Positions 11,830 through 25,044 of a DNA stretch of 64,000 bases are shown one piece after another (the first letter of the stretch is position 1; every line of letters begins with the position of its first letter). A program made the translations under genes and the position numbers. The stretch comes from Cyprinodon diabolis (lineage: Eukaryota; Chordata; Actinopteri; Cyprinodontiformes; Cyprinodontidae), in the NCBI GenBank assembly GCA_030533445.1, contig CM060080.1:39488880-39552879 (forward strand), in the 5' to 3' direction. The notes under the pieces were generated by a model. The model was not told where the DNA came from, did no database searches, and saw only the letters and a list, made by a program, of their open reading frames with translations.

Positions 11830-12542
11830 ATATTTCCCAAATATAAATTTTACAAGCTTTTATATGCTAATGTAACGTGTTGCCTGTGTGACAGAGACTC
11901 ATGGCTGCTGATGCTCAGCTAGATACAAATGACAAAACACTTAATGTCACAGAATGTGGGATGAGAAGGATTGAAAAGAAGAAAATAGGCTCATATAACA
12001 ACTGGTATCTGCATTACAATATTTAACAAGAGAAAATAAAAAAGGTAAACATTAATCATCCAGCGCTGAGTGAAGGCTCTGCTGCACTGTTAATCCCAGC
12101 ACTCTGATGAGACTGATGAGCTCCACCTGTCTAGGCTGCCCAGGTACTCCACCAAGATCCTCTCTGGAAAAGATGCATCACTCACACACACAGGAACCCT
12201 GATAAAAACATGCCTTTAGCTGTCAGAACAACCAACTCATAGCAGTAACTAAAATTGCAACAAAAAAATACTTATAAATATTTTGCATTTAAGATGAAAA
12301 ACCTTTTTTGTCCATCAATATGCTCTAAAAGTGTTAGTTTCATCTGGTTTAAACTCTTTAAACAAATCTTTAAGGAATCTTTTGCTAACTGATTATTAAT
12401 CGATTAATCAGAAAAAGAATTAGCAGATAAATCCATTAACAAACTTGTATTAGTTTTAGCCCTGCCTAGTAGAAACAGCACATTCAGAGATACAGTTTAT
12501 TAGTTTCTGATCTGCTCATCCCACATCAAACCCAGTCTGGAA
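11830..12542. other. No gene recognised
   Basis: Non-coding AT-rich sequence with no clear feature. Confidence 0.35.
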
Positions 12543-12777
12543 AACTGGACAAACAACCATTCACACACACTCTCACACCTAAGGAGAATATAGAGAAGCC
12601 AATTCACCTAACAGTCAGGTTTTTGGACTGTGGGAGGAAGCTGGAGTACCCGGAGAAAACCCATGCATGCACAGGGAGAACATGCAAACTCCATGCAGAA
12701 AGACCCGGGCCAGGAATCAAACCCGGTACCTTCTTGCTGCAAGGCAGCAGTGCTACCCACTGCCCGCTGCGCAGTGT
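12543..12777 (-). repeat. tRNA-headed SINE with L2-like tail, minus strand
   Basis: Read on the minus strand it starts GCAGTGGGTAGCACTGCTGC and has a B-box-like GGTTTGATTCC. It continues with TTTGCATGTTCTCCCTG and CTCCCACAGTCCAAAA. The same family occurs at 49773-50143. The L2-like 3' part is truncated here. Confidence 0.75.
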
Positions 12778-14368
12778 ATAGTAAAATACAAGCACAGTTT
12801 GGAGTGCTTGTATTGTCACAAAAAGAACAGGTTATATAACTGAACTTTTTCCACTTAGGCAGCATCTTGTTTCAATAGCAGCAGTTAGGCGCTTTCTAAA
12901 ACCCAACATCATGACAATCAAGATTTATCTTCTTTTCACGATAGTAAACATCCACACTGAAAAGTGTTTTTGTCGTCGTACTGAACTATGGTGCATTCAT
13001 AGACTGAAATAGGCTGTAATCTTCAGCTGTGGTTCTCTTTCATGTCACCACCCGCTTTCTCTGCATGTCTTCACTTTTATTAATGTTACTATCAATTTAA
13101 TGCAACAGAGCTTTAGGTTAAAACTCCTTTAAAGAGAAGTAGATTCTTACTTTTACATAAACTTTTGTTTTAGAATATAAGGAAGTCTGCGGCAGGTGAG
13201 ATATTGGTGCCGACAACCTCTTAGAAACACACCTAAAGAAGGAGAACTCTCTGTTTATGCTCCTCTAGTTGTTAAAAAGGAAGCAGATGTTTACCTGTGA
13301 CGTCATTGCATGATGCTTATTTGAAAAGGCACTCCTTCTCTGTACAAAGGGACATCTTTTTTTCACACAAGCTTATTTTATAAAGGCCTGATTTGTCTTT
13401 TATGTGACCTTTTTATTCACTGGCGGGAGAAGGATTTGCAGAAAGAAAGGAAAAAGTTTCAGCCCTGTCCTTTGAAAGAACTCCCAACACTGCAGCACCC
13501 TGAGAGTCTCTGACACCTTGCTTTTTTTCTAAGCAAAAGACTGCTTAATATGAGTGAGCGAAAGAACGAGGGATGAATAAAGGGAATTAAATATAGATAA
13601 AGACAAGATGAACCTCAAGAGAGTCTGAATTTAGATCATTCAATCTTTTTTAAACCCAACATTAGAGAGACGAAAGAAAATACAGGCTTATAATGATTCA
13701 TAACGGAGCTATATAAAGTGAATCTTCTCAGAACCTAATTTTACGTGGATTTTAACGAGTTCCAGTTATGTGACAGGTGCCAGGAGTACTGGTCTCTGAT
13801 TGGCTGGGTCAGATCAGTCAGCAGTAGTGTTCAAACATTAGAAGCGTAACTAGACTAGTTAAACGCATCGGAGCACAGTTGCTATGTGCCTACTGTGGTA
13901 ACCTATATTGCATATGTGGCCAGGGAGCATAAAACGTCATCATTAACGTAACCATGGTGACCAAACATAAATCATTTTTAGTCAGCAGTGTTCAGATGCT
14001 GAAAATGTTAGGAATACATGTAAACCTGATCGGGGGTCTCCACGTTTTACATTTTTAACTCATTTCATCATGAAGTAGGACAGCATATTGTTACACAAAA
14101 GAGTAAATAGAGCTAACCTATTTGCCTTACAGACGTTTAATTTGCAATACAGATAACTGAAAGATTCACTTATGTAAAAGAAAAACAATGAACACCCAAG
14201 TTTTAAAATGTTTTTTTTTCTGAGCTAGATAGCCATTAACAGCCATCTCAAATTGTTTCCTGTGTTGAATGTGACATATATTCTGTATAGATTGACTGAG
14301 AAACATCTGTAAGGAGGAAATATATCTAATAAAGCAGCAGCAACCTGGTTTAACACCCTAGTATTTAT
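12778..14368. other. No gene recognised
   Basis: AT-rich sequence without recognisable genes or mobile-element ends. Confidence 0.35.
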
Positions 14369-15150
14369 CCTGAGGGAAGTTGGCCCCCCCACCTTCTTCA
14401 AATCAGACAAAATTAGTGCCAAATGTTTGTGCTGCAAAAATTTTTATTTGTGCCACTATCATTTTAAAGATATAAAGAGATGTTTCTAGAGGTCATCAAA
14501 GGTCAACCAGCCCTCCCACCTTCTTCAAATCAGATGAAATGGGTGTCAATTAACTCGTTTGTGCTGGTTTGTGCAGCAAAAATTTGCGTTTGTGCCGTTA
14601 TCATTTTTTTACAGTTTAAAATGATATAATCATAGGTTAGCAACTTATAATTTATATTAAATTCAGAGTTTCAGAATGAACAAATGTTCACTGGCCTTTG
14701 ATGGCTTCTACAAACAATTATTAATATCATTAAAATGATAGCAGTACAAAAAATGTATATATTTTGAAATATGCATTTTTAAATTTTTTATATATTTATT
14801 TGAAATATTTTTTATTTCAAATTAATTTCAAATTTTATATTTTTGTATGGCAAACATTTTAATTTGTAACTCTATCATTTTAATGATATTAATAATATTT
14901 TGTAGAGGTCATCAAAGGTCAGTTAACATCAATTTTTGCTGCACAAACCAGCACAAACGGAGCCGAGTTAATTGACACCCATTTCATCTGATTTGAAGAA
15001 GGTGGGGGGGCTGGTTGACCTTTGATGACCTCTAGAAACATCTCTTTATATCTTTAAAATGATAGCGGCACAAACGAAAATTTTTGCTGCACAAACGTAG
15101 CACTAAATTTGTCTGATTTGAAGAAGGTGGGGGGGCCAACTTCACTCAGG
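14369..15150. mobile_element. Long palindromic (foldback) element, 782 bp
   Basis: The left arm (14369 to about 14600) and right arm (about 14930-15150) are inverted copies. Both contain CCTGAG.GAAGTTGGCC, the C-tract with ACCTTCTTCAAATCAGA, CTAGAGGTCATCAAAGGTCA and TGCAGCAAAAATTT. The centre is AT-rich with further small palindromes. There is no coding capacity and the target duplication is unclear. Confidence 0.8.
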
Positions 15151-16113
15151 TTACAATTTACTCTGTTAAACCACCTTCTGAATCAGTTGTAGTTAGCAGT
15201 CTAGTTGTAAAAAAAAAATAAAGAATGGGGATGGTGTAATTTTTTTCTTTTTTTTGAAGCATAACCTAATTAATATAGTCTATTAACCTAATCCTTTTAG
15301 TTTGCACAGTGCATCCCTCACATCCATCATAATGAGAAATGTAGTGGGGAAAAAAAAAATTATATTCACGAATGATTTAAAGATAATTTTTCCATCCAAA
15401 AATATTTATTCATGATATTTTTCTAATTCGATTCTCCAAAAATTTAAATGGAGCCTCGCAAAGTCATCTTTTCTTACTTCTATGTGTCTTATTGTTGATA
15501 CTTAAAGTGAAGAACATTTTTTTAACTATTTGCTCCTTTTTGTTTTATTAATCCTGCCTACATGAGGAGCATTTATTGGAAATGTCAGAACCAAGGGCGC
15601 CTTGCTATGTCACACATCAAACTGAGTAGAAGGGCACTCCAACAAGAACTCAGACGCGATGCTTTACCAAAACAAACCATCTGCACTCTGCACCATGGCA
15701 ACCCCAACGTTTCAAAGAGAACCAACTTAATGTGTCTAAAAAAAAAAAAACACAACAAAAAAAGAGCTGAGAGCAGTGATGGGTTTTTATGCAGCATCTG
15801 TCGATTTACTGGCAGTGTTTCAAACTTTGGAGGAAATCAGATCCGGCTTCACGCTTGGTTCAGCCCGTCCAGACTGAGCTCATGTGGTCGTGTGTGCAGA
15901 TGAACAGGAAAAGAAAAACTATTAATGCTTCTCCAAATCTTTTACATTTTTCTACTTTATAACCACTGACTATTAGGATTCTATGTGCCCGGCCAATGCA
16001 AATGGTGGAATTGTTGTTAAAGCTTAACCAAAACAATTCCTATTTTTTTTATTAAAGACCCGTTTACCTCTGATATCCCTTAATAATATCCAGTACAGCA
16101 AATTGCCTCCAGA
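15151..16113. other. No gene recognised
   Basis: Mostly AT-rich. An open stretch at 15562-15903 has no recognisable domain and runs through an A12 tract. Confidence 0.35.
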
Positions 16114-16840
16114 ATTCAATTCAATTCAGTTTATTTCACAACATGTCATCTCAAGGTACTTTCCAGTTCAACCAGTTCATCCATTCAAATTGATTCAACG
16201 TTTGCAATCTAAGGAAAACCAGTTGATTGCATCGAGTCATTAACTCGAATGCAACCCCACACACTAAGCATGCTTGTAGCGACAGTGGAGAGGAAAAACT
16301 CCCTTTGAACAGGAAGAAACCTCCAGCAGAACCAGGCTCAGTGTGAGCGGCCATCTGCAGAGGCCCACTGGGGTTCAAGGAGACAGAAGCAGACATAGAA
16401 AAAGAAGCATAGATACAAAAGGCAACTGTCAACCAGCTCCACAGGCGGCCCCGTCCAGGAAACACACAGCCAGGCAGACGAGGTCCGAGCCAGCTCCCAT
16501 GTCAGAGGATGAAGAGAGCACATCCATTTAGTCACAGTCAGAGAAACAGGACTACACTGGAAAACAGGCCAAGCTCCAACATCTAGAAACAAAGGTGTTG
16601 ATGGCAGCAGCACAGCTGATATTTCTCTCCAGGATGGAGTCACAGCCAAACAGGAACAGACCAGATGAAGCTACTATGAGAAAAAGCAGAGAGAGCAGAA
16701 CGTTAGAGATTGAACTAACAGATTCTGTAGAGTAGGTGGAGAAAAAGGGGTCCCTATGTCCTCCAGCAGTCTAAGCCTATAGCAGCATAACTATAGAGAT
16801 AGCTCAGGATAACTTGAGCCACTCTAACTATAAGCTTTAT
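16114..16840 (-). repeat. Interspersed repeat (non-LTR-like), minus strand
   Basis: This is the reverse complement of the repeats at 25045-25600 and 42395-42930. Shared blocks are GAGCCTGGTTCTGCTGGAGG, GTTTTTCCTCTCCACTGTCG and TCAGCTGGTTTTCCTTAGAT. It ends in an ATTGA-rich tail typical of a non-LTR element. Similar peptides appear in all copies only because the repeat is shared. Confidence 0.75.
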
Positions 16841-18596
16841 AGAAGTCACCTAATTAGTAGAAGCAATTAGCTTGTAATTCTGTTTCAGATCAAAATCTAT
16901 ACTAAAGCTTCAAATGGTCTGTTAATATTAACAGCATCACCTTTCAAAAAGGGAAAAAGTATGGCACAACTGCAAACCCCTAAACAGATGAACATCCAAT
17001 GAAACTGACAGGTCCATAATGATTGATACGAGAAGTGCCAAGAGGTCTGTGAAGACTCTAGAGGAGCTGCAAAGAAACGCTGCTCAGGAGGGATGATTCT
17101 TGTCATTTTGCTACCAGCCATGAAGCAAAGATGGAGGACGGTGCTCTATTCAGATGATAGCAAAATGGACCCTGTTAGGTGATATGCCAGCACAAGCACT
17201 GCAGGTTATCCTAGTGACACCATCCTCATTGCTTCAGGGCGAACAGAGAAGCAGCTCAGCGTTCATAGGGAGATGGAGGGACTGAAATGCAAGAAATCTA
17301 CCTCTAATACAGGAAACAGCTCTAAACTTGATGAATGATTTAAAACAAAGCATATTTATGTAAGAATGCCCCAGTTAAAATCCAGGTCTAACCCCAACTA
17401 AGAATATGTTGACACCTGATAGTGCCAGAGGCTTTCTATCCAAGATGAATCCAAGAGGTGAATGGCACACTTCTGACTTAAACATGTTCACTTGTATTTA
17501 TGCAGGAATGATTGAGGGAAAGATGATGCTGCAGAAGGAGGTCTAGATTTGTGCTGCAGTCAAATGCGGTTCTGAAATGTTTCATGTGTGGAAATGTTTG
17601 GTTGTTGCTAAAGGTGAGCTCATTAGTTTTACATCCTCTAATGAATGGTTGCCATGTTGTGCCTGTGTGAAAAATCACTCCATTTCACCCACAACCTTCA
17701 GAAACAGATGGAGGACTATAATCTGTTGCATATCACTCTGAGGGTGGCACGAGAAGTGGTTGTTGAACATTGAAAGGTTTTTTTGTTTTTTCAAATCCAA
17801 TTTAATGCCAACACATTCAGAAATGGGATTTTCTCCACAGATTAAAAGTTCCAGAAACCTGAATATTTTTCTCATAAGGCGGCACTGATACTTTTTTCTT
17901 TTGCACTGAGGGATCTGCTGTCTCTCCCGACTCCCTGTGGCATGTCATCAATATAAAAGGTGGGATACAGAAGAATAAATCCTCTGCCTTATGGCCCAAG
18001 CCTCTGAATTAATCTATTTATGCCTTATATAAGGAAGCTTCTGCTGAGTTGCAGAGTAAGCTTTTTTTTCTGTCATTCTCTGGTCACAAATGATGCTTTC
18101 TAATTAGCTTTTATCTTTTTTACCAATAAAATTAGATTTCTTCATCCCAGTTAGAAAAATGACATTCCTGCTTAATTTGTTCCTTCTGTCGACTGAATCC
18201 TCCAAGACAGACGGACAGAAATGAATCACCTGCCGGGACCCAAACTGCTTTTTAAACAGAGCAGAGTGAAGCGATGAGTTCTACCTGCAGGCAGACAGCC
18301 CATTCTGTTAGTGATGGAAGGAAGTATTTATGGCAGGAAGCCAACTTAACCACTGCTCCGACTGAAAACGAGAGCTGCTCCCCACAATATCGAAAGACAA
18401 AATAATATTTTCTACCAGCAAAGTATTTCTACTCTGAAAAATCTTTAGTCTGGGTCCATTTTTTTTCAATGGTTTCTATTATAAGAAATAACCAATGGCA
18501 GTTTTTCTATTTACCCCTTTAAAATAATTCTAAGTGATTATCCATTTTTTGTTTTGTTTATATTTTCTTTTTAAGATCGATCAAATCTATAGTAGG
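16841..18596. other. No gene recognised
   Basis: No conserved exon, RNA gene or element end was recognised. Confidence 0.35.
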
Positions 18597-19326
18597 TGTT
18601 ATTTAAGCATTTATTGCTTGATGCAGAGAAGCACTCAGAGGGCAAGGCAAAGGTTTAACGGGTTTATTGAGGTAGGGTTGAAGGGGGTAGATCTGGAACT
18701 CAGAAAGCTGGTGAACAGGAACTAAAAAAGTCTGGAGAGGATTTCACAATGGTTAGTTCAGGGACCGTAGGAATCTTGAATGCCGTAAGGATGATGCTAG
18801 TGAGGAACTCACGTTTGAGGGGGTTCTTCTCTCACTTTGAATCCAGAATGTGTGGGTTGATCCTGAGAAGAGGGGACTTGTTGAAGAGTGGACTGGTAGA
18901 CATACTTAGGACCCGGAGAAGCAATGGAGCGGACTGTCACTTGGATTTCCGTGAGGGACTTGAACTGCACATGTGGAGGTTTCTCCCCTGCTCAGTGTGA
19001 ACTCAGTAAACAAATCCTTCCAGGGGAAGAAGGCCAAACATCCAGTACGCAGGATGACTTCCTGCCAAAGGCAAAGACAAAAACAAGGTTAGTCTCAGAG
19101 AAACAAAGACTCAGGTTAGACTCTGCTAATCTAAGCATGGCTAGAGTACCCAAAACTGGCAAACGCTCTGGCCTCCAGGTAGTGACAGTCCACTGCTTAA
19201 GTACTCCTTCAGATAATGATCCAAAGAGCCGCAGGTGTGCAGGGAGGACCAACAAGGACAGGGCGTCAACTGGTGGTGGAGGGAGAGACAGACACAAAAC
19301 AGACCACACAAACTAGATTCCTGACA
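18597..19326 (-). mobile_element. Solo LTR (Gypsy-like), minus orientation
   Basis: It is collinear with the 26485-27184 LTR: GCAGAGAAGCACTCAGAG near the left, the GGTTTATTG block (AATAAACC on the sense strand), GACTTCCTGCC and GATTCCTGACA at the right. The left end is diverged and no 5-bp duplication is visible. It is older than the other copies. Confidence 0.65.
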
Positions 19327-19815
19327 CTGTAGTAGAACTAGTGGGAAAAAAACAGAATGCTAATACATCATTTCCTTATTTATAACTTGATAAAAGTTTT
19401 GATAAAAACAAACTTTTTTGTATATTTTGTATAAATGATCTTTCTGATCCCTCTTAGATCGATGAGGGATTCATTGTTTTTCAACTGATATGAGAGAAAA
19501 AGGCTTTACTGGGACTTGAACAGGAATCACCTGCTTTGGTTTGATACTGGATTTGAACTTTTAATTAAAAAAGGGATTAATCTTTTACCTTCAGACATCA
19601 AATTTAAGGTCTAAAATGGCGCCATAAGAAACAGCTACGAAAACCTGAGGTTAAACTTGGGCAACGGTGGATTTTAAAAATCATGTCTTTACAAAACAAA
19701 GTCCATGATTAGATTCGGATTGATGGCATTACTAATAGTAGCCTAAAGGTGCTATTTTTTGACATGTTTGACATTTGAAAAATAACTTATTTATTAATAT
19801 TTCCACCAAAGAGGA
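19327..19815. other. No gene recognised
   Basis: AT-rich spacer with nothing recognisable. Confidence 0.3.
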
Positions 19816-20150
19816 TTGGCATCATGTCATCGAACGCCACTGGGCGTTGGATGTAGGAGTTTGCCCTGAAATCGAAGGATTGACGGTTCAAGCCCCGACC
19901 CCGACTTTCATTGTCGTTGTGTCCTTGGGCAAGACACTTCACCTGCATTGTCTACTGATGGTGGTCAGAGGGCCCGGTGGCGCCAGTGTACGGCAGCCCC
20001 GCTTCTGTCAGGGCAGCTGTGGCTACAATGTAGCTTGCCACCATCAGTGTGTGAGTGTGTGCGTGAATGGGTGAATGAATGTAGTGTAAAGCGCTTTGGT
20101 CAAGTCTCCTGACTTGAATAAAGGCGCTATATAAGTACATGCCATTTACA
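19816..20150 (+). repeat. SINE-like repeat ending in GCGCTATATAAGTACATGCC
   Basis: It has a tRNA-like GGATTGACGGTTCAAGCCCC block, a GGGCAAGACACTTCACC block, a GGCTACAATGTAGCTTGCC palindrome and a 3' end AAGGCGCTATATAAGTACAT. This layout is common in teleost SINE/LINE 3' tails. Confidence 0.7.
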
Positions 20151-20228
20151 GTGGGTGCTGGTTGGAAATGGACATTTCACTCACGCTCCCCGTGTTTCAC
20201 GAATTGTGTGAAGAACATGTGACTACTA

Positions 20229-20247
20229 TAGCCACCAGGTGGCAGTC
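20229..20247 (+). promoter_or_regulatory. CTCF-like motif
   Basis: AGCCACCAGGTGGCAGTC matches the vertebrate CTCF core CCASYAGRKGGCAG closely. Occupancy is unknown. Confidence 0.4.
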
Positions 20248-20349
20248 TGAGTCCATTTCGGCGTCCCATGAGTCAGGATTAGATAGGTGAATGAGCAGAC
20301 TGGGAGGGGTATCAGGTGTTGCGAGCTGAGCAGACTATTGTTCCCCAGC

Positions 20350-20411
20350 TTTGGCGCAGAGGGTAGGGTGAATGGTCTGCAGATCTAAAGGTTGAGGGTT
20401 CGGTCCCAGCT
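20350..20411 (+). repeat. tRNA-like SINE head
   Basis: The sequence GGCGCAGAGGGTAG and, 30 nt later, GAGGGTTCGGTCCCAGC resemble A and B boxes of a tRNA-derived SINE head. It is not a functional tRNA gene, since no cloverleaf closes. Confidence 0.45.
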
Positions 20412-20920
20412 GTGGCTGAGTTTATTAATGTTGCCTTAAATGTTTTTCTATTTTTTTAATCACTTGATGGCCTATGATATCAAAAATTGTACAATAACTT
20501 ATTTACCTTATTTATATATTTTACGGATACTAGCCTATTATGCTGTTTGACTTTATGGCGTCTTTCTTTTCTTTAGATCAGCTGATGTGCGCTCCACCTT
20601 TCCAAGGAATTACATTAGACCATAGGGATTATCATTCTACAGCCTCAATATCTTACTCTGATAATAATAGGCGTATTGTTATACTATTTTTGTTATTTTT
20701 ATTATCATCTAGCTGGTAAAATTTTCAGTTTGATCTGGAAAAGGACGCTATGATGCCTGATACAACAAGCATGAGGCCCAACCCCCCAGGCCTTTTGGGC
20801 ACATTATGCAAGAATGCTGTTTGCTGCCGCGATGAATAGTGGCGTTTCTAAGCTGTTGTCAGGGATGGCTGTGACCCAGCCAAAAATCAGTGAGCTAATC
20901 CCAAGTATTCCCATTTTAAA
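20412..20920. other. No gene recognised
   Basis: Non-coding, with nothing recognisable. Confidence 0.3.
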
Positions 20921-21133
20921 TACAGTGAATCGCGGGGGTTACGTTCCAAAAAGAACCCGCGATAGGTGAAATACGTGAAGTAGAAACCTTTATTATCTTT
21001 TTAGAGTTATCATACAATGAAATACTCCATACAACATTGAAATCAAGGAACAAAAAGTTTTTACAGGCCCAAGCATTTGTTTAACAAATAAAAGTACGGC
21101 ATAAACGTTGTTAACTACTGTACCGTACTGTAA
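20921..21133. mobile_element. Possible Tigger/pogo-type MITE
   Basis: It starts TACAGTGAATCGCGGGGG then TTACGTTCC, a phrase typical of Tigger/pogo non-autonomous elements. It may end near ACCGTACTGTA. The right end and TA duplication are uncertain. Confidence 0.4.
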
Positions 21134-22903
21134 AATAATATAGTTATAAATAAATAAGTAATAATTTTAATCATCAATACGAAATGTACCATATCGAAGT
21201 GGCATCTTTTGATTACTAAATATTTTCTATTTTTGATCAGAAATTTAGATTTTTTTTTCAATAAAAAAATTGGTAATTTAGAATTTTTTGTCCATAAAAT
21301 GGAGTTGAGTAAATCTGATGATATATAACAGCCCATAATAAATCAGAGTCAGTATTTCGGCCACATTCTTGACACGTAAAAGACTGATCTGCTATATTTC
21401 GTTGTCATTTTTTTTTGTTCTGATAGTAGTTAGTCTTGTGAAAGTTGTGTTAGATATTTATGAAGCTGAAAAATACCTTTAAACTTTTATTAGTGTTTTT
21501 TATCCTTAAACACCTAATATGGTATAAAGTAAAAGGTTTTTGTAGTTTTCTATGAACCTGCTGCCAATAATTAGAAGGTGAGTTCTGACAATTGGAAAAA
21601 GATGCTTTTTTTACAGGAAAAAAATGCAGGATGCAAATAATCCAGATTTAACCTGCCTATGATGATTATTGAGAGAACATGCAGCAGTAATAAAAGATTT
21701 TACACATAAATGGGGTGGCCCCATCTTTGGGTCCCTGTGTGCAGTCCTGATGATAAGCTTTGGTTTTGTGCGTTTACATTTTTTCTGTGTCTCTCATGAA
21801 ATGACACCAAAACAAGTTCATGTTGATTGTGTTGTTTATGGCAGATGAAGTGTTTTGCACCACTTTGTGAGACTTTCTGCTCGTTAGCTCCAGAGCATCT
21901 GTGCTGAGCTGGCCACCAGACCACGGATTGGCTCTGCCCCTGACTCCAGGCCTTGTGCTTTAGTGGAGCCTCTTGGGTGGCAACAAGGGGACAGAGACGG
22001 AAACCGATTTCTGTGCTGTATTGTCAGAACAGCATCTGTTTGGGTTGGTAAGCACAGATGTTGGGTAATGGAAACAAGGAGACCTTCATTTGCAGAGCTG
22101 AAAGAGAAGACTGTCGTTTCTAAACTTCTATTGCAAGAAAGGAATCAAGGGACTTCTCAGACTTTAAAAAACATTACCTTTGGGATAATTATAGTCCAGG
22201 AAACTGCTGTGTTTACCAGCAGAATGTTAAGTGTTTTTAGTAAACTAACTGTTCCTGATGTGACTCTGATCTAAAGGAAATTACTTGTAACATTGAGCCT
22301 GAATGAAGCCAGTTAATCTAAGTGTGGCACCAATTATCCTGAATCCTTGTTGATTCTTATCTGAATTTTAATTTCACTCTTAAACATGCAGCATTTGACA
22401 TGCTGTAATTTATCTGAAGGAGCAAAGACAAGTTTTTGCAGAGAAATTAGAAATAATTGTGCAACTTTGGCCGCCTTGCAAAAGAACAACTCTTTGTATT
22501 GTTTTTTTTAGCATAAGATACAAATATAAATGTTCTTAATTGGAAAAAATTAGCTGTATCTTATATTGAGTGGCATCAAATGAATCCAACTTTTTACCAA
22601 GGAGACAAATCTATCCGTTAAAACTGGTTTAAAACGGAATGGATCTTCTTGAGGAAATATTTCCTTGTTTTTGCTGGGAGTAGAGTAAAAACCTACTAGA
22701 CTGACAATAAAGAAAAACTTCAACCCAAAATATTAAAATACTGAACGCCTTTCTTTATCAATTCAAATGTCTGAGACCATTTTTTTTCCAGATGCTCAGT
22801 AGTTTGTTATTTTCTTCTCTATTTCATTGACATCACATCTTAAAATTTTTGGTTAAAAAGTTAAACAGAATTTTGCAGTTTAATTATTTTGTCTATCTAA
22901 GCC
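21134..22903. other. No gene recognised
   Basis: No recognisable exon or repeat boundary. The open stretch 21963-22274 has no family resemblance. Confidence 0.35.
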
Positions 22904-23144
22904 TAGGGGTGTAAATCACATCCATCATGGCGATTCGATTCAGTATCGATTTCCTGACCCAACGATTCGATTATTTTCGGTACTCAAGAATACACCACGA
23001 TTCGATTAATCGATTCATTTTTTATTATTTTTTTAAACCTTACAGGCTAAACAAAGTTTAAAGTTTGAAATAAATCAATGAAAGCTGTAATGTCATTATG
23101 CATTTTTTTTTTAGAAAACAAAACGATTATTATTTACACCCCTA
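22904..23144. mobile_element. hAT-type MITE, 241 bp
   Basis: The ends are TAGGGGTGTAAAT and ATTTACACCCCTA. The 8-bp flanks are TCTAAGCC (22896-22903) and TCTTAGCC (23145-23152), matching at 7 of 8 positions. The interior has CGATTCGATT repeats. Confidence 0.88.
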
Positions 23145-23152
23145 TCTTAGCC

Positions 23153-23570
23153 TGTGACTACTTTCAAAAAGGCAAATTAAGACTATGTTCCTCAGCGTTT
23201 AGATAACACTGATCTGAGCAGTAAAGGACGTAGTAAAGATGTACATGGATGTTTTCTCCTTGATTTTCAAATACACCTTGAAACTTAAGTTTCTTATAAG
23301 CTCTGTTTGAGTTGAGCACATATGTCCATCGGGTAGGAAGAATATTAATTACCAAATGTTGTCCAAAGTTGTAAGGTGCCTTAAATATAATCTGCATTAA
23401 ACACAGCTTTTGTTGCGATAATAATTTGTTCCAATCTAGGATAATATTGAATTTTTCTCATCTGCTTCACTAAAAATCCGTCTTACTGCAAGAGCACATA
23501 TGTGTGCAACACACCTCACTAAAGCGTTCCCTTTGGGTTTTGTTCTAGAGCAGATAAAGGTGCTCTATGT
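23153..23570. other. No gene recognised
   Basis: Nothing recognisable. Confidence 0.3.
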
Positions 23571-23790
23571 CCCATTTACACTACTACACTACTCTGAAAC
23601 CGATCCCTGCCGAGTTCGGACCGAGGTTGGATCAGTTAACCTTGCAGAGCCTGGTTCTTACGACCATTTATAGATCACACTAGTACGGTTCCTCGCCTCC
23701 TCTCAGCGGTCCGCGACACTAAAGCTCTCAAGGCGGGAATCACGCAAACAAAAATGGCAGCGGCCATTATATTCAGGAACTTGCTGTATG
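23571..23790. mobile_element. Partial copy of the element inserted at 3671
   Basis: CCCATTTACACTAC, ACCGATCCCTGCCGAG, GGATCAGTTAACC and TTCCTCGCCTCCT follow the same order as at 3671-3800. It lacks the rest of that element. Confidence 0.6.
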
Positions 23791-25044
23791 TGCCTGGATA
23801 GTCTGCTCCGCCCAAATTTAAATGAAAGCCTCGGTCTCAGCATCATCTTAGGTTGCTCCACGCTCTTTTGATGCCATTTATTGTTAATAGGCTGAGAAGA
23901 AGAAGAAGTTCTGTGAATTGCTCTCTCTGGGTACTCCGGCTTCCTCCCACAGTCCAAAAACATGACTGTTTAAAACTTTAAAATGCATAAAGCCCAGCCC
24001 TACCCAGGACATCGGCCGTCATTTGACTGCCTTTGCCACTGGTTACCGTATAGAGATAGATGAAGAGGTGGGATTGGGGTTCACAGGGAAAAATTCACAA
24101 CAATCAGGATAATGATGAACGTCTAGGTGTGAGAAGCTTAGGAACATTGTAGGCTTTTGTTTGGCCTTTGTGCCATTCTGCCTGGATTTTTCCATGGATC
24201 ATGTCAGTTCCGGTGGAAGAAGGATTCATTCAGAGTGCCGTGTTTCTTTAAACCTGCCATTGTCATCATATCCCCCCCCTCCGTCATTCAAAGGCTGATT
24301 CAGACCCCTCCCCTCTCAGCTGCAGAGCTTCACTGTTATGATCACGGTACTCAGCAGTGTTTTACTTTTAAATAAAGGTCTTTTCTAATGAATCTGCTAC
24401 TTTTTCTTTTTCTCTTCACCTCACCTATCAGTTTCCTTTGCTGAAAATGGCAGAGCTGCACAGGAATGAGGTTCCATGTATGTTCAGGTCCTAACCACAG
24501 TGAATGTGCTCATTTTTGGTTCAGATTTTCCCCTCAGGACATTTCTCTCTTATTTTCCGTACGGTAAAAGTTTCAGCCCCCCTCTGTCACCTTGTGAGCA
24601 TGAAGCTCTGGATGACATTTAATGCTGGGTTATTGTTACCATGATGTCATTCAAAACAACCTCGCTGTCATTAGTTTCATTTGGCTGTTAAAGGAGACCT
24701 GCATGATGAATAGGCTCAGCCTTTTCTGTGCTGCTGGTCTCTGGGATTTAGTCAAAGACACAGAGAAAGCTCCCCTAATGCAGGGAAGAGTTTCCAACAT
24801 CGTGACCAGCTTGTTAAAGTACCCCGACACACACATAGTAACGCTACGCTAACAATCCCCCCGTTGGGGGAAAAAAATCTTTCTCGCCTGACTATATGCT
24901 CTATCCAGAACTTCTCAAGTGGAAAAGTTTTAGTTTCACCTGGTTTAATTTAATGAAAAATCTTCTTTTAGTAGCCTTTTGCTATCCGAAAAAAATTATC
25001 GACAGATTCATTGTTTTAATCTGCCGAGCAGCTTTGCCTTGTCT
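23791..25044. other. No gene recognised; short SINE-tail fragment at about 23930-23965
   Basis: CTCTGGGTACTCCGGCTTCC, followed by TCCCACAGTCCAAAA, is a small piece of the SINE family seen at 49773. The remainder shows no gene. Confidence 0.4.

Noticed and set aside
12720..12777. tRNA-like block with B box
   Set aside because: It is the head of a SINE, without a closing cloverleaf, and is continuous with an L2-like tail.
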